Origin: Posidonia oceanica
Taxonomy: Eukaryota; Streptophyta; Magnoliopsida; Alismatales; Posidoniaceae
DNA length: 64,000 nt
Reading direction: 5' to 3'
Assembly: GCA_037176725.1 (NCBI GenBank)
Contig: JAZBRS010000057.1
Location: 83,783,501-83,847,500, forward strand
Position numbers and translations under genes: made by a program. Positions 31,386 through 43,600 of the stretch are shown piece by piece. Position 1 is the stretch's first letter. Each line of letters opens with the position of its first letter. The notes beneath the pieces were generated by a model. That model was given only the letters and a program-made list of their open reading frames with translations, had not been told where the DNA came from and searched no databases.

Positions 31386-33831
31386 TGTGATTGCCTCTCG
31401 GCGACGCGGATGCACGTTGCGAAAGCTCGCACGCGCCAGCTAGGGAGGGGGAGGCCATGGCTAATGGTGGATCTGAGGAGAATTCGACTCGAGGAAACAC
31501 CGATAAAATGGCAAAATTAGGGGGAAAAAGGAACAGAAAATAAAAAGGGAGTCGCCACCTAGTCTAATTGAAATAAAACCGGAAGACAAGGAAAACCGGA
31601 TGTAAAGACAAATAAAGGAAAGCAAAAATATGCAAATCCATCCAATTGAATGCGACAGAAGGTCACTATGGTCCAGAGAAAGGGCAATGACTCCTGTTAC
31701 ACACAGGGAAGGTATTAGGCACCCCCGATACGCCCGAGAAAGTCGGTCTTTCTTATGTCATTCTGCTCAAATGTGTGGCTTTTATAGGCACATGAAGGCC
31801 AATTAATGTATGCTATCTAGCAATACGATTCATGACATGTAAAGTATAGTATAGTGAGAAAAGGGCTCAAGTAAGCATGTTAAATGCCAAATAAAATTAG
31901 TGAGTCAATAAAGCATGTCTAAGATGCAAGCAAGTATGGAGGAAAGCAAATGGAGAAAGAAGGGAGGCTCTGTCCACTAAATAAAAATCCCTGTAAATTA
32001 CGCGAGAGGTCCACGCGAGACAGCCACGCAAGAGCAGTTCATCCGGATAGTAGAAAGTCACAGCCAAATTGGATGCCTATCTCGATTCAATTCGATATGG
32101 AATTGATTAAATGGTCAAGAGGGGACATCCAAGAAGAGAAACATGCATTAAAAATATGAAAGGGGATTAAAGGGAAGGTAGGAAGTGGGCTATGTTCTCT
32201 GCCTGAAATCACTGTCAACAACGCGAGAGGCCTGCGCAAGACCCCATCGCGAGACAGGTTTGTTCAGATAGTGAACTGTCATTGCCAAATTGAATACTCA
32301 AATCTAAACGAAACATAGAAATGGCAGTTGGTAAAGCTCGAGGGGACATCAAAGTACAAGAAACAACAATCAAAATGCAATGGGGATGCCTGGATCATCA
32401 CCCCCACCTATGTTGGAATCCTCGTCGGAAAACAAAGTGCCGGCCAACCATTGGGATGGCTGGCGGCATCTGGGACTTCGTCGGCTCACGGGGAGTTATA
32501 GGTGTGTTCCAGGAAGCAAAAGGGAAAAGAAAATAGGCCAAAACGGCATCCTACCATCATCTCGACCTCCAGTGGGTTCGCCAAGCTGGAGGTGTCCGTC
32601 CGACTGTCCGAGCGACATCGGGTGCACTCCAGCCTATCTAGGGCATTGGAGAGGACCAGGAGATGGTGAGGAGGGAATGTGGGATTAGAGGGGAGCAATG
32701 CGAACCGCTGATTCCTCCTCCGACCTCAACTGTATTACGCCGACAAGCTCGAGACTCCACCGGCCATGGAGGTGGCATGGAGCGCACAAGGGTGCCTTGG
32801 AGCACACTAAAGAGGGACGAGAAGGAATGGGGAAGCGACTGGAAGCTCGAGGCAGCGGGACGAGGCAGGCCACATGCATGACGGCGGAACGCTGTGCACA
32901 GGCCGTCGACCCACCGCCAGAGAAGGCCAAATCGATAAGACGCGTGTAAAATGCCAAGAAAAAGGAAATTGAATGAAGGGAAACCAAACACGTAGGTAAG
33001 AGGAGCAACTCTACTCTACTGGGTGGAGGGGATTACCTGAGAGGCGGTGCAGCGGTGCCTTCTCCGGCGACGACTGAAATTTCGATGGACGATGCACTCA
33101 GTCAAGGACGAAGGCTACGGCGGTCTGGGCGATGCAGGGAGGTTCACTCTCTCTCACACGAGCTCTAGGGAAGGCTCTAGAGGTGGTGATGCTTGGGGTT
33201 GATCTCAACAACAAGTTGGTCGCTGGAGATGGGTTCTCAATTCTAAGACACAAGAATTGAGAGGGCTCGGGTGCTCTGGGGGCTCTGGTGTGCTAAGGGG
33301 AATTTTGGTAAGCTTAGAGGGTCCTGGAGAAAGCCAAGAGGGGCTGCTTGTCGGAGGGGATGCTGTTTTATAGGCGGTTGGGCGGCATACTGGCCGTTGG
33401 TCCAGATCGAGATTCAAATCGATCGGTTGGGATCTAGGTAGGGGATCAGATGGTGAAATGGCTTGGAACGGAGGGTCTGATGGTCCAGGTGTTCGGAGGC
33501 ACAAGCCCAAATCCACAGGGACCAATGGAGAGCAAGGAACCGATGGTCCAAAAGTGATTGGACCGCCTGGTCCCTCCCCTATTACAGGACAAAACGCGAG
33601 GGCCCGACGCGAGGGTCTTACGCGAGAGTCCTACACAGCAGATGCTAACTTGGATTCTGAGCCTGTTCCTCTTGTTCGTGGGCCACTAGTGGGCTAGGGT
33701 TTGTGGTGTTAGGGTGTTTGGATGGGTTGGAGTGTGTTTGGGGGTGTAGTGAGTGGTAGGGTCTGCCTTGACCGAGCGCGTTCTTTCAGAGTAAACAGCC
33801 GACAATTGACTACCAGATTGGGGTGTCAACA
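31386..33831 (-). repeat. 5' LTR of element A (2446 bp)
   Basis: On the minus strand it starts TGTTGACACCCC at 33831 and ends GGCAATCACA at 31386. It has the primer-site look-alike at 31548-31570, the hairpin block at 31655-31740, two or more ~222-bp units and ACGCGAGAG-type motifs (about 32000 and 33595-33640). It lacks the 205-bp end duplication of B. It is a related but distinct LTR subfamily. Confidence 0.88.
31655..31740 (-). promoter_or_regulatory. Conserved LTR hairpin block (A LTR)
   Basis: ACTCCTGTTAC, GGGAAGGTATTAGGCACCCCC and CGCCCGAGAA line up with the other four LTRs, 270-355 bases from the LTR end. Confidence 0.6.
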
Positions 33832-34379
33832 GATACATAGAAGTTTATCTTAGGCTACACTCACATCTATTGAAAATTTTTTAGCTCAAAGTGTCCAATT
33901 TCCAATTTGAGAAGAGTTTCGAAGTGGTTTCCCAATATTCCAAAAGAGAGAAATCAATGAGCTTCAAATTCACATACACTCAACCTTGAATTACTGATTG
34001 GGAGATCAGAGTTTACTTGGAGTTGTAAAAGAGGATTGTGTAAAGCTTCAAAAGGGTTTCAAGCTTCTCCAGTTGTGAGAAGGATCCGTGGTTTGCAGGA
34101 TTGGCGAGGGATTCGTCAACAAGTAAGTTTTGATTAAGTTCAAGGGAACTCTCGAGGAGTGGACTAGGTCGGTGTTGGCCGAACTACTATAAATTACTTG
34201 TGTTCTCATTGTCTCTCATCGTCTTTCATCCTCTTCTATGTTTGCTTAATTTAGTTGTTTCAAATACAATTGATATACTTGTGCATACTTTTTATCAAAG
34301 AACCTAAAAACAACTAGTAAAATTAAAATTTACTTAGTTTCTCTATTCACCCCCTCTAGAGAAGCCTCTCGATCCTACA
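33832..34379 (+). repeat. 3' portion of a Sirevirus-like copia LTR (C)
   Basis: This matches the second half of the element E LTR (36490-36870): GGGAGATCA, GGGTTTGCAG, AAGGGAACTC, GGAGTGGACTAGG, and an end TCTATTCACCCCC...CTCGATCCTACA. The first half is missing because element A is inserted at 33831/33832; it should lie beyond the far end of A, left of the window. It ends directly in copia coding sequence. Confidence 0.75.
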
Positions 34380-35045
34380 CTGTATGCCTTAGCTGTTGGA
34401 GGTTTGATGTATGCTATGGTGTGTACAGGACCTGACATTGCCCATGCAATTAGTACAGTGAGCAGATTTTTATCAAATCTTGGAAGGCAGTATTGGGATG
34501 CAATGAAGTGGATTATGAGGTATCTCTATGGTACTTCAAATATGAAGATCTGCTTTAAAGGTGAAAAACCTATGTTAGTTGGCTATACAGATGCAGATAT
34601 GGCTAGAGATGTTGACAGCAGAAAATCCACTTCAGGGTACTTGATTATTTATGTAGGGGGAGCTGTGGCTTGGCAATCCAGATTGCAAAAATGTATTGCA
34701 TTGTCTACAACAGAGGCTGAATTTATTGCAGCTACAGAAGCATGCAAAGAGTTGTTGTAATTGAAAAGACTGCTGGGTGAGATTGGGATTGTGCAAGATG
34801 AGTATATGTTGTTTTGTGACAATCAAAGTGCAATTCACTTGAGCAAGAATTCAAGCTTTCACTCAAGGTCAAAGCATATCGATGTTCGTTACCATTGGAT
34901 TCGAGACGTGGTGAACTCAAAGATGTTAGAGTTTGAAAAGATTCATACCGATGACAATGGAGCTGATATGATGACTAAAGTAGTGACAAAGGACAAGCTT
35001 GATGTGTGCTGCCAAATTACTGGTTTGAAGATTCCCTCCATGTAG
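34380..35045 (+). pseudogene. RT end and RNase H of copia element H
   Basis: The typical Ty1/copia C-terminal pol is visible. AVGGLMYAMVCTGPDIAHA (end of RT) leads to RYLYGTSN, GYTDADMARDVDSRKSTSGY (RNase H Asp), the STTEAEFIAATEA block (Glu), FCDNQSAIHLSKN (Asp) and SKHIDVRYHWIRD, ending at a natural stop at 35043-35045. One stop at 34758-34760 interrupts it. The upstream part of pol is cut off by LTR C. This is the oldest layer of the nest on the left side. Confidence 0.9.
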
Positions 35046-35047
35046 TC

Positions 35048-35058
35048 GGGAGGGGGAG
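35048..35058 (+). promoter_or_regulatory. Polypurine tract of copia element H
   Basis: GGGAGGGGGAG lies between the pol stop and the LTR start TGTTGGG at 35061. Confidence 0.8.
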
Positions 35059-35060
35059 TC

Positions 35061-35630
35061 TGTTGGGTTTCCCTCCACATGGAGGATGGCCCGCAAAATG
35101 GTGTTTTTGTATGGACTTCTCTGCAAAATGTCTATACATAGTTTCACCTAGGGTTAATGAAAAAAGAGGAGAGTCACACAATAACAACAAGAGAGAGAAG
35201 AGGGGCTGCAATTCCTTGATGGTGGCTACTACACAACCTTGATCAAATGCACAATCGGATGGTCTTTTGTGGTTGGATCGAGCTGAAATTTTACCGGCTC
35301 GTTCGTGACTTTCAATTGTTCAATCTGAATGGTTGGATCGAGGATTGGAACAGAGTAGAGCCAGTTTTAAAGGAGGTTTCAGAGAGTCATTGCGCTGCAG
35401 TTCTATCTGTGCACAATTTCGATAGAGGATCAGTTTGTGGGGTCAACATTGTCTATTTGGGCTAAAATTTTATCGACATATCAGGACACGTAAAGCTTCC
35501 TTCTTACCAAATTTCAGATATTTTGGTGTAGCGCGGTGGTGGCAGTTTTTCTTGAAATAGAGGCGACCGAGATTGGTAATCCATTACACCTCTTGTTGCA
35601 TTTGATGTGAATTGTGCCAATTAAAATACA
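35061..35630 (+). repeat. 3' LTR of copia element H
   Basis: Starts TGTTGGGTTT right after the polypurine tract and probably ends AAAATACA at 35630, where element E begins. The end is set by the CA terminus and the start of the E LTR, not by a second copy. Confidence 0.6.
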
Positions 35631-35631
35631 T

Positions 35632-36870
35632 TGATGCGGTTGAAAAATATCTATGATATATTTAATTTTGATGATAACAAATGGAACTAATGATATTACT
35701 TGAGTAAATATTCTTCAGTTGATTTTTAAGATAGGTGAAATATCTGAGGGAAGTCAACCTTTGAAGAATGCCAAGTAAAGCATGGAATGCAGAAGAGAAT
35801 TCTACATCAGAGACTACATGAAGACAAGAAGAAATCCAAGACAATATTATTTCATCTTGTAATAATTTGTATGCAAATTTTTCTTCATTATTGTACTCTT
35901 AGAAAGGATGTAAAAGATCTCCCAAGACATCCCAACTACTAGGAAAATATTCATACCTAAACTAGAGGAAAACATTTAGAAGAATCCTAAGGGTTTAGAA
36001 GTTAGGTCAGAATCGGTATCCCGATTCTAACTGGTATACCGTTATCTAGGGAACTAGGGCTACAGTGAAAAATTCATTTAAATATGACTGTTGAGCTTAA
36101 ACAAAAAACTGATTCATATCGGTACACCAAAATCTGGAAGAGTCTAATCGACCCACCGAATCCCACCAGTACACCGCTAGTAAGGTCTACAGTTGAGATT
36201 AAAATTGGAACACTGTTACAAAATGGGATACCGATTTAGTCGAACATTGGAGATTTTCGGTCAACCGATTAATTTCGGAATACCATTTATACTAGTTGTT
36301 TGTGAACGTTGGGCTATCTATTAGATACAAACTTGGGTCTTGCTATATCTATAAATAGGACTCCTAAGGACCCCCTTAGATAGACCTACACTAATCAGAT
36401 CTTATACTACCCATTGCTAAGTTCAAATATCATCTTTAGTAAGAATCCTCCCAAGTTAGCCAAAAAGAGACTCAAAGTGCAAATTCTGTTTGGGAGATCA
36501 AAAGAGATACTGTTTGTAAGATTGTTGTAAACAAGGTGGTTACTTCTCTAGCTGTGAGAAGGGCTCTGCTGGGTTTGCAGAGGAAGCTTATATCTTCATC
36601 AAGTAAGTGTATTTTACGTTGATAAGATTAAGGGAACTCCAAAAGAGATCTGGGAGTGGACTAGGCCGGGTTGGTTGAACCACTATATATCTTTGTGTTA
36701 TATATTTCATTGCCTCTTTTCCTCTTCTGTGTATGCTTTAAGTAGATTACAACTTTGTTGATTGCTTAAATAATTATTGCTTAAGTAGAGTTAAGTGAAA
36801 TATTTCAAATAAACTAGAAAAGTTTAAATACTCTATTCACCCCCTTTAGAGTAGCCACTCGATCCTAACA
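35632..36870 (+). repeat. 5' LTR of Sirevirus-like copia element E
   Basis: Starts around TGATGCGG (uncertain by some 20 bases), contains TTTTGATGATAACAAATGG near its start, and ends TCGATCCTAACA at 36870 next to the primer site. It has the same family end as LTR C. No E 3' LTR is in the window. Confidence 0.75.
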
Positions 36871-36872
36871 AT

Positions 36873-36889
36873 TGGTATTAGAACCTGGT
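36873..36889 (+). promoter_or_regulatory. Primer-binding site of element E (initiator tRNA-Met)
   Basis: TGGTATTAGAACCTGGT is two changes from the usual plant TGGTATCAGAGCCTGGT. Confidence 0.85.
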
Positions 36890-36931
36890 TGTCTAGAAAT
36901 TAAGATTTAACAATCTATTAGACAAAGAAAA

Positions 36932-38341
36932 ATGGCTTCAACTAGTAATAATGTAATTGAGGGTCAAAGTATTAATGGACCACCATTTTTTGATGGAAAC
37001 AACTACACTTATTGGAAATGTAGGATGACAATATATTTAAAATCAATAAACTTCAAACTATGGGATATAATAATTAATGGTTTTCCTAAAAATGATAAAC
37101 CATATAATGAATGGAGTGAAGAAGATGAAAGACTAGCTACCCTAGATGCAAAAGGTCTTAACATTCTATTTTGTACTGTAAACAAGGAACAATTTAATAA
37201 AATTTCTAACTGTACAACTTCACAACAAGCTTGGCATAATCTTGAAGTAACCCATGAAGGGACTAATTAAGTTAAGGAAACAAAAATCAACATGCTAGTT
37301 CATAAATATGAACTGTTCAAAATGAAACCAAATGTGCTTACCGGAGAAATGTTCACAAGATTTTGTGATATAACAAACTCTCTACAAGCTCTTGGTAAAA
37401 GTTACCCCCAAAGTGATTTGATAAGAAAAGTATTAAGATCTTTAACTCCTCAATAGAAAAAGAAAACTACTGCTATAGAAGAAGCAAAAGATCTATCAAC
37501 TTACTCCTTAGAAAATTTAATTGGAAATTTAACTTCATATGAAGTTCAAATGCAAGAAAAAGAAAATAACAAACAGCCAATCAAAAAGGTAATTGCACTT
37601 AAAACAACTACCAACTCAGAAACAGAAAATAAAGATGATGAGGAGATTGCTCTCCTTACAAGAAGATTCAAAAGATTTATAAGAAACAAGAAATTTCCAA
37701 AGAAGGGAAAATTTCATGAACAAGAAGAAGCACCCCAGTGCTTTAATTGTAACAAACCTGGACATCTCAAAAGAGATTGCCCATTGCTCATAATGAAAAA
37801 TTTCAGAAAAGATACTAGAAGGCTAAAGAAAACGGCTCTCCAAGCCACTTGGGATGAAACTCACTCTTCTTCTGATGAAGAATCATCCTCTGATAATGAA
37901 AGAGCAAATATGTGCTTCATGGCACAAGAAGATAACTCTATCTCCCAAAGTAATGATATGGAAGAGCTACTAGAAGCCTTTAATGACTTATATGAAAAAT
38001 ATAAAACTCTGAAATCATCATCCAAACTTTTAAATCAACAAAATGAAGATTTAGTAAAAAAGAATGATGCATTCATAAATGAAGGAGAAAAATTAATGTT
38101 TGAAAATGAAGAACTAAGTCTTAAGAATACAGAATTAAATACGGATCTTACACATATGAAAATTAAAATTACAAACTTAGAAAAAGACATAAAAACTTTA
38201 AAAGATAAAAGTAATGACCATTTTAACACTATTGTAAAATTTACCAAGGGAAATCAAAATCAAGATTTGTTATTATCTAGTCAAAGATCTTCAATGTACA
38301 AATAAGGTATTGGTTATTCCTCTTTTAAGGACAAACCATAT
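36932..38341 (+). pseudogene. Gag of Sirevirus-like element E
   Basis: Gag begins MASTSNNVIEGQSINGPPFF at 36932. Typical copia gag blocks follow (NYTYWKCRMTIYL, then TSQQAWHNLE), with stops at about 37268 and 37454. The CCHC zinc knuckle CFNCNKPGHLKRDC is complete at about 37738-37780. A long Lys/Glu/Asn-rich coiled-coil-like tail runs to a stop at about 38305. The text then reads on as KDKPY to the insertion of element F and continues after F in the same frame at 54807. Low GC contrasts with the neighbouring elements. Confidence 0.88.
38337..38341. repeat. Target-site duplication of element F, left copy (CATAT)
   Basis: CATAT directly precedes TGTAACACC; an identical copy is at 54802-54806. 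Confidence 0.9.
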
Positions 38342-39499
38342 TGTAACACCTGGGAATTCATTTCCCTTGTATTCTTACATTTTAATGAATTCCTTGGCTG
38401 TAGACGGGTGTTACTGGCCTTGCGGGCCCCACTTGTGTTTTGTTGTGGGCCCCCTTTGTTGTTTTGTGTGGGTCTCCACATTTGGTTTGCTGTGGGCCCC
38501 ACTTGTGGTGGTTGGTGGGACAGATTGTAGTCTGGTCCCTAGCTCTATCTCTCTCTCTCTCTCACTCTCTCTTTTCCCCTCTCCCCCACTTCCTCCCTCT
38601 CCCTCACTCGTGCCCTCTCCCTCTCTCCCACCCATTCTCCCCTTTCCTCCTCCACCCGTGCCCGTGCCCTCCTCCCCAGCCGACGCAAGCTCTTCCCTCC
38701 CTCTCCCTATCTCCACCTCCTCCTCCCTCCCCTCTCTCCTCCCCACTCCTCCTTCCTTCCCCTTCTCCCCTTCTTCTTCCTCCTCCTCTGTTGGAGGTGG
38801 TTGGCGCACGTGGTGGCGACCGGCGGTGGTGCGGCGAGCTCCGGTCTTCGTCCCGATGGAGCGGCGAGCCCGAGAGCGACACATGGAGCTCGGTGAGGCA
38901 GCGGATCACCAGAGTTGTGTGTGGATCGTCATAGGACGGAGGCCGTCCCTCTGTCCCAAGGTACATGGCTCGCCGTAGTAGCTCAAATGTTTAGAAAATT
39001 ATATGCATGCGTCCCTTGCCATGTTTTGATTGCTATGAAAGTGGTTTGGCAATTTTTGAGATTTTATGTGGTTTTTGGCCAGATTTATGGCCCGAGTAGC
39101 TTAAATGCTTATATTGTGATTTCCAGTGATTTCTGGTGTTTTATGCCTTGAATTGAGGTAAATGTGGTGTGGTTGTGTTGCTTGAAAGAATACGCTCATT
39201 TTCATATATTGCATACTCAATTTGGTGTGGAATTGCAAGTGTTTGGGATTTTTGAGCGTAAATGACTTGAATGTGGGTTTTCTGGTGTTTTTGTGAATTG
39301 TATGCTTTGGAATGCCATAATGAGTGTCTGGTTGCATTCCTTATTAAATTCTAGAGATTTCGGTATATGCCAAGCTAGATTTAGAGTTTTGTGCAGGTGT
39401 TTTGGGATTTAAGTGGGTTTTACAAGTTTTCAATCCTAGTCTGGTTCGGCACACAGATTTTTACCAGTATGCCAAACATCCTTCTTTTCTGCACTTCTG

Positions 39500-39720
39500 A
39501 ACCTGAATTCGGTCGATTGAAATCGGTCAGTCTGCCGTTTTCTGGGCTTGATCGGTTGACCTGTTGTTTCTGGTCTACCGAATCAGGGGTTTTCGGTAGA
39601 CCAATGGGATTTCGGTTTGCCGTTTTCTGGGTTTCTGGGCCTGAACGGTCGACGGTCCTTTTAGGTCGACCGAATTAGCGGTTTTCGGTCGACCGGTTGG
39701 ATTTCCGGTCTGCCGATTTT
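39500..39720 (+). repeat. GGTCGACCGAA-type palindromic motifs in the F LTR
   Basis: Repeated TCGGTCGACCG and CGGTAGACC phrases, each near TTTTCGG or GGGATTTCGG. The same block is in the 3' LTR at 53070-53285. Some units have decayed from GTCGACC by single changes. Confidence 0.75.
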
Positions 39721-39730
39721 GGTCTGGGAT

Positions 39731-39735
39731 GTTTC
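39731..39735. repeat. Target-site duplication of solo LTR G, left copy (GTTTC)
   Basis: GTTTC at 39731-39735 and 45500-45504 bracket G exactly; the intact F 3' LTR has a single GTTTC at this point (GGGATGTTTCCCAGG, about 53296). Confidence 0.92.
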
Positions 39736-40010
39736 TGTAGCGATCCCGATCGGAATCAGGCTCGCTATTAGCGGCGATTGGATCCGAGGAAGAGGCTCAA
39801 CTCGAAAACACTTAAAATCGAGGAAAAAAAAGAGGAAAGATAAGACAAATTAGAGTCGCCACCATGTCTATTAATGGGAGACAAGGAAAACTAGGGGAAA
39901 TGCATGAATTAACACGCAAAACCAAGCAAGAAATGCAAAGCAAAGCAATGCAAGGGAAAACCAATGCAAATACATGCAAATGAGATGACTCTAGCCTAAG
40001 ATAGGGGCAA

Positions 40011-40100
40011 TATGGTCATTGCGGGCCAAAAGACTGGGCAAGGACTCCTGTTACGCGCGGGGAAGGTGTTAGGCACCCCCGACACGCCCGAGAATCGGTC
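40011..40100 (-). promoter_or_regulatory. Conserved LTR hairpin block (G)
   Basis: ACTCCTGTTACGCGCGGGG and GTGTTAGGCACCCCCGACAC align with the B, A and D LTRs at the same distance from the LTR end. Confidence 0.6.
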
Positions 40101-40389
40101 TTTCTAGGCTTACGCTCGCATACGCAGGGAAATGCAGGATTGAATGCCTATGTGCCTATGAATGCCTAAATGAATGCTCAAGGTGTGCTCTAAGTGGAGA
40201 GATGCAAAGCAAGGAAGTAAACGTGCTGTCTAAGTGCTCAGCTACGCTGTCTGTGTTCCGAACCGGGTGGAACCTGGCTCGTGAGAACTCCAGGCAGTAA
40301 GCATCACTGCCCTATATGCAAATGCAAGCGAAAAAGCAAAACAACGGTAAAACCATGCAATGCAATCGACATGCAAGAGAAAACGGCAT

Positions 40390-40605
40390 AAAACACGCAA
40401 AACGGGGCGAGAAACAAGAAAGCGCGCAAAACGGGCGAGAAAGCAAGGCGGCACGCAAATCGGTGCAAAAGACGTTGTCGGGCACGCAAAACTGTGCCAA
40501 AAATAGGGCGAGCGCGCAAAACGGCGCGAAAGACAAAGCAGGCACGCAAAACGGTGCCAAAACGAGAGCGGGCACGCAAAACGGTGCCAAAAGCAGCGAG
40601 ATAAA
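40390..40605. repeat. ~30-bp tandem repeat in solo LTR G
   Basis: About seven units of (A/G)CGCAAAACGGTGCCAAAA with variable tails, at about 40397, 40426, 40453, 40483, 40512, 40543 and 40573. Confidence 0.8.
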
Positions 40606-43600
40606 ACATCGGAAAAGCTATGCGAATGCAAACGCAAAGAAGAAGATTAGAAGAAGTAAAAGGAGAAGTAGAACAACGCATGTGTGAGAACAAACGCTGT
40701 CCGGGGCCACACAGAGTAGGTGTGAAGACCTACAAAGGGGAGAGCGAGCAAACGGAGGGATTACCACTCCTTTGTGACCGTTTCCCACTAAACCGTTCCA
40801 CGGTGTGTCTCGCACGCTACCCAAAGCTCGCGATGCGATCGGATCGTGGAAAAGGGGGAAGAAAGTCACATTAAGTGGTAAATCTAGGGAAAACAAAACA
40901 CAAAACGCATGGGGAAACGCGAAACGGGGATCTGAGTTGCCAAGTAGAAAGGGGAGGTCCTATTCTACATGCTCAAAGGGACAGAAAGCGAAAACAAGGC
41001 AAAGAATGCAAATGGCATGCAAATGAATGCAATGCAAGGGTTCAGGAGGACATACCTAGAAATCCGGGAGCCTGATCTGAGATCTGCTTGGTCCATGCTG
41101 AAAAGCGCTTCGCTGCGGTCGCCTGGGCAGCTTACTTGAGAAGATCCAACGGTCGGATTGGAAGATATCGCCGCTTCAAGGCAGGAGGGCCAGAACAGGG
41201 GAGAAGAACAGATCTAAGTGTTCAGGAGGTCCTAGGGGTGTGCAAAAGGTCCTCCCAAGTGAAGGGGAGCTAAAGGTGCTTAGTGTGTGCAAAAGGATGC
41301 TAAAATGCAAGACTAAATGAATGCAGGATGCATGCACAAGCAAGTAGAGACAAGGGGAAAAACTAGGAAAAGACAAGAGTTCAAAAGCATTTTTGAAAAA
41401 GAAAAAGGGGCTAAATGCAAATTTTGAAAAGGATGGCACCCATAGGGGAGAGTTTTGAAAACAGGAGAGGGCAGGGCTTTATTTTGCAAAAGACTGGGCT
41501 CAAAAAGCTATTTTGAAAAGAGGGTATGCATCAGAAGAAGTTTTGAAAATAAAAAGAAATCAGAATGCAATTTTGGAAATACTAGGGTCTAAAGTGCAAA
41601 TTTTCCAGAAAACAGGGTTCTGGGGAGTCCGGGAATGCAAGTGGAGGCTCTACATGCAATTTTGTAAGCATAGGAGCTAAGATGCAACTTTAGGGGCAAA
41701 ACAGTCTTTTTACATGGTTTTTAAAGGATGCAAGGACCTATGTGTGATTTTTGAATCATGCAGGGGTCAAATATGCAATTTTATATGGTAAACATGCTCT
41801 GAAATCAGAAGACAGGATTGATGTGCAATTTTTTGAAAAAACAGGGTTGAAAATGCAATGCAATAAGCAAAAATGCATGCAAAATGATTACTGTGCATTT
41901 AACAGGACCTATATGCAAAAATGAAAAAACAGAGGGACAAATATGCAATACACATGCAAAAATTAAAAATGAAACCTAAGTTACTACAGTGCAGAGGATG
42001 AAAATGCAAAAATGAGAAAAAACAGGGGGTCAGAATGCAATATGATATGGTAAAATTAATACATTTAAATTAAATGAACTACTGCAGGACTTATGTGCAA
42101 ATATTGAAAACAGAGGGGCTGATGCATAAAATTTTATAACTAAACAGCACAGTAAAAGGACTGAAGAGAAAATACTGAAAAACACGAACATTCAGAGCAA
42201 TTTAGCATGGTTTTAAATTAAAAACATAGCAACTTAAATGATAGAAGGACCAGAATGCAAAAATAAGGAAACTTAGGCTAAACATGCAATATTCACCAAA
42301 AAACTATACTAATGTGAAAATAAATGCACAGTAATGGCCGGCGGAGACGAGCACTGTAGCAGTGAGCTACCAGAGCTCGCGACCGCCGGCACAGGGAGGC
42401 TGTGGAGGCGAGGACGATCGGAGGAGGTGCTCCCGGCGCTGACGGAGGTCTGACGGCGATAGGCGGAGGACGATGCGGCCTGGAACGCACCGGAGCGCTC
42501 GCCGGAGGTCTGCAGAGCTTCAGAAGCTTCGTCCGGCCGATCGACGCAGCGACGCTGCGTTCTGAGGGCCGGAGAATGTTCCTGAGACCCGTGCGGACCT
42601 GAGGCAACCACCGGAGCTGCGTTCTGCTGGACGAAGCTGCGGGACGACCGGAGAACTACGCCGGAGAAGACGACCGGAGCGGCGAGTAGAAACGGGGCAG
42701 GAGGGCTAGAAACTTACTTCTAAGGGGCTGAGAGGCAACAGGGGGAGAAGAGGGAGCTGAGGGTGTGAAGAAATACCTGGCTCCGCGTCTGGAACGTGCT
42801 CCCGACCTCGGCAGTTCCGGAGCTGGCCGGCGACGTTCGTCCAGTCGCTGCGGTGGTCGTCGGGCGCTCGCGGAGGTTGGAGCTGCTTCAGGACGATCTT
42901 CCGGTGCTTCCCAGACGTCCGGACGTGAGCTTCGAAGCTCGGAGCAGAATCTGGCACTTTTGGGTTCTCAGAAAGGAACCGGAGGTGGGGGGAGAGTGTT
43001 GCTGCTTGTCGGACTAGATGGGACCCTCCGGGAGGTTGCTGGAGGTCCGGTGAGTGGTTCTGGATGATTGGATTATGGTTCTAGAGGCTGGGGAGTGGAT
43101 TTGCTGAGTGGTCGGCTTTCTAATCAGTGGAGAAGGTAGGTGTTTGTTGTGCTGTTCTTGGTCTATGGTGAGGGAGAGGGCAGAAGGTCAGGTGCTTTGG
43201 GAAGGTGGAGTTCAGGCGAGTAATTTAGGAAGATTTGGGGAGAAATGGAGTTCGGTGGTGAAGGCAATTCTGAAATGATAAGTGGTGGGTTCAATGGTGA
43301 AGTTTCAGGTGAATTGGGGGTCGTTCTGATGTGGAAAAAGCCGGGAAATGATGGAGGAAAGGCACTGATGTGCTGGGTGAATTTGGGGGATGAAAAGGAA
43401 GAGAATTGGATGCTGGAATGGGCTGGTCTCAGGGGAATGGAAAAGAGGAAGTGTTGCTGAAAATCAGAGGGAGAAGAAAGGGGAGTTTGCTTGGGAATTC
43501 TTTGGATTTCTCAGCTCTCTCTCTTGGACGGCAAAAAAAAGCAATGAAGGGGGTCGAATGCTGAGGCTTTATCAGTTGCTCTCCGGCTTGCTCGCGCACT

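Larger units (their letters stand above)
27078..33831 (-). mobile_element. Element A (Tat-type Ty3/gypsy), 5'-side segment
   Basis: LTR, primer site, leader, gag and the first half of the protease of the outer element. It joins to 1-2902 across element B. Its right end at 33831 abuts copia LTR sequence (C). The first five bases there are GATAC, the predicted target duplication. Confidence 0.9.

Noticed and set aside
38310..38978. 222-codon Pro/Ser-rich plus-strand frame and the 157-codon Glu/Gly-rich minus-strand frame over the same DNA (also at 51978-52546).
   Set aside because: They follow a pyrimidine-rich (CT)n stretch of the F LTR; both strands are open because of composition. No family is recognised.
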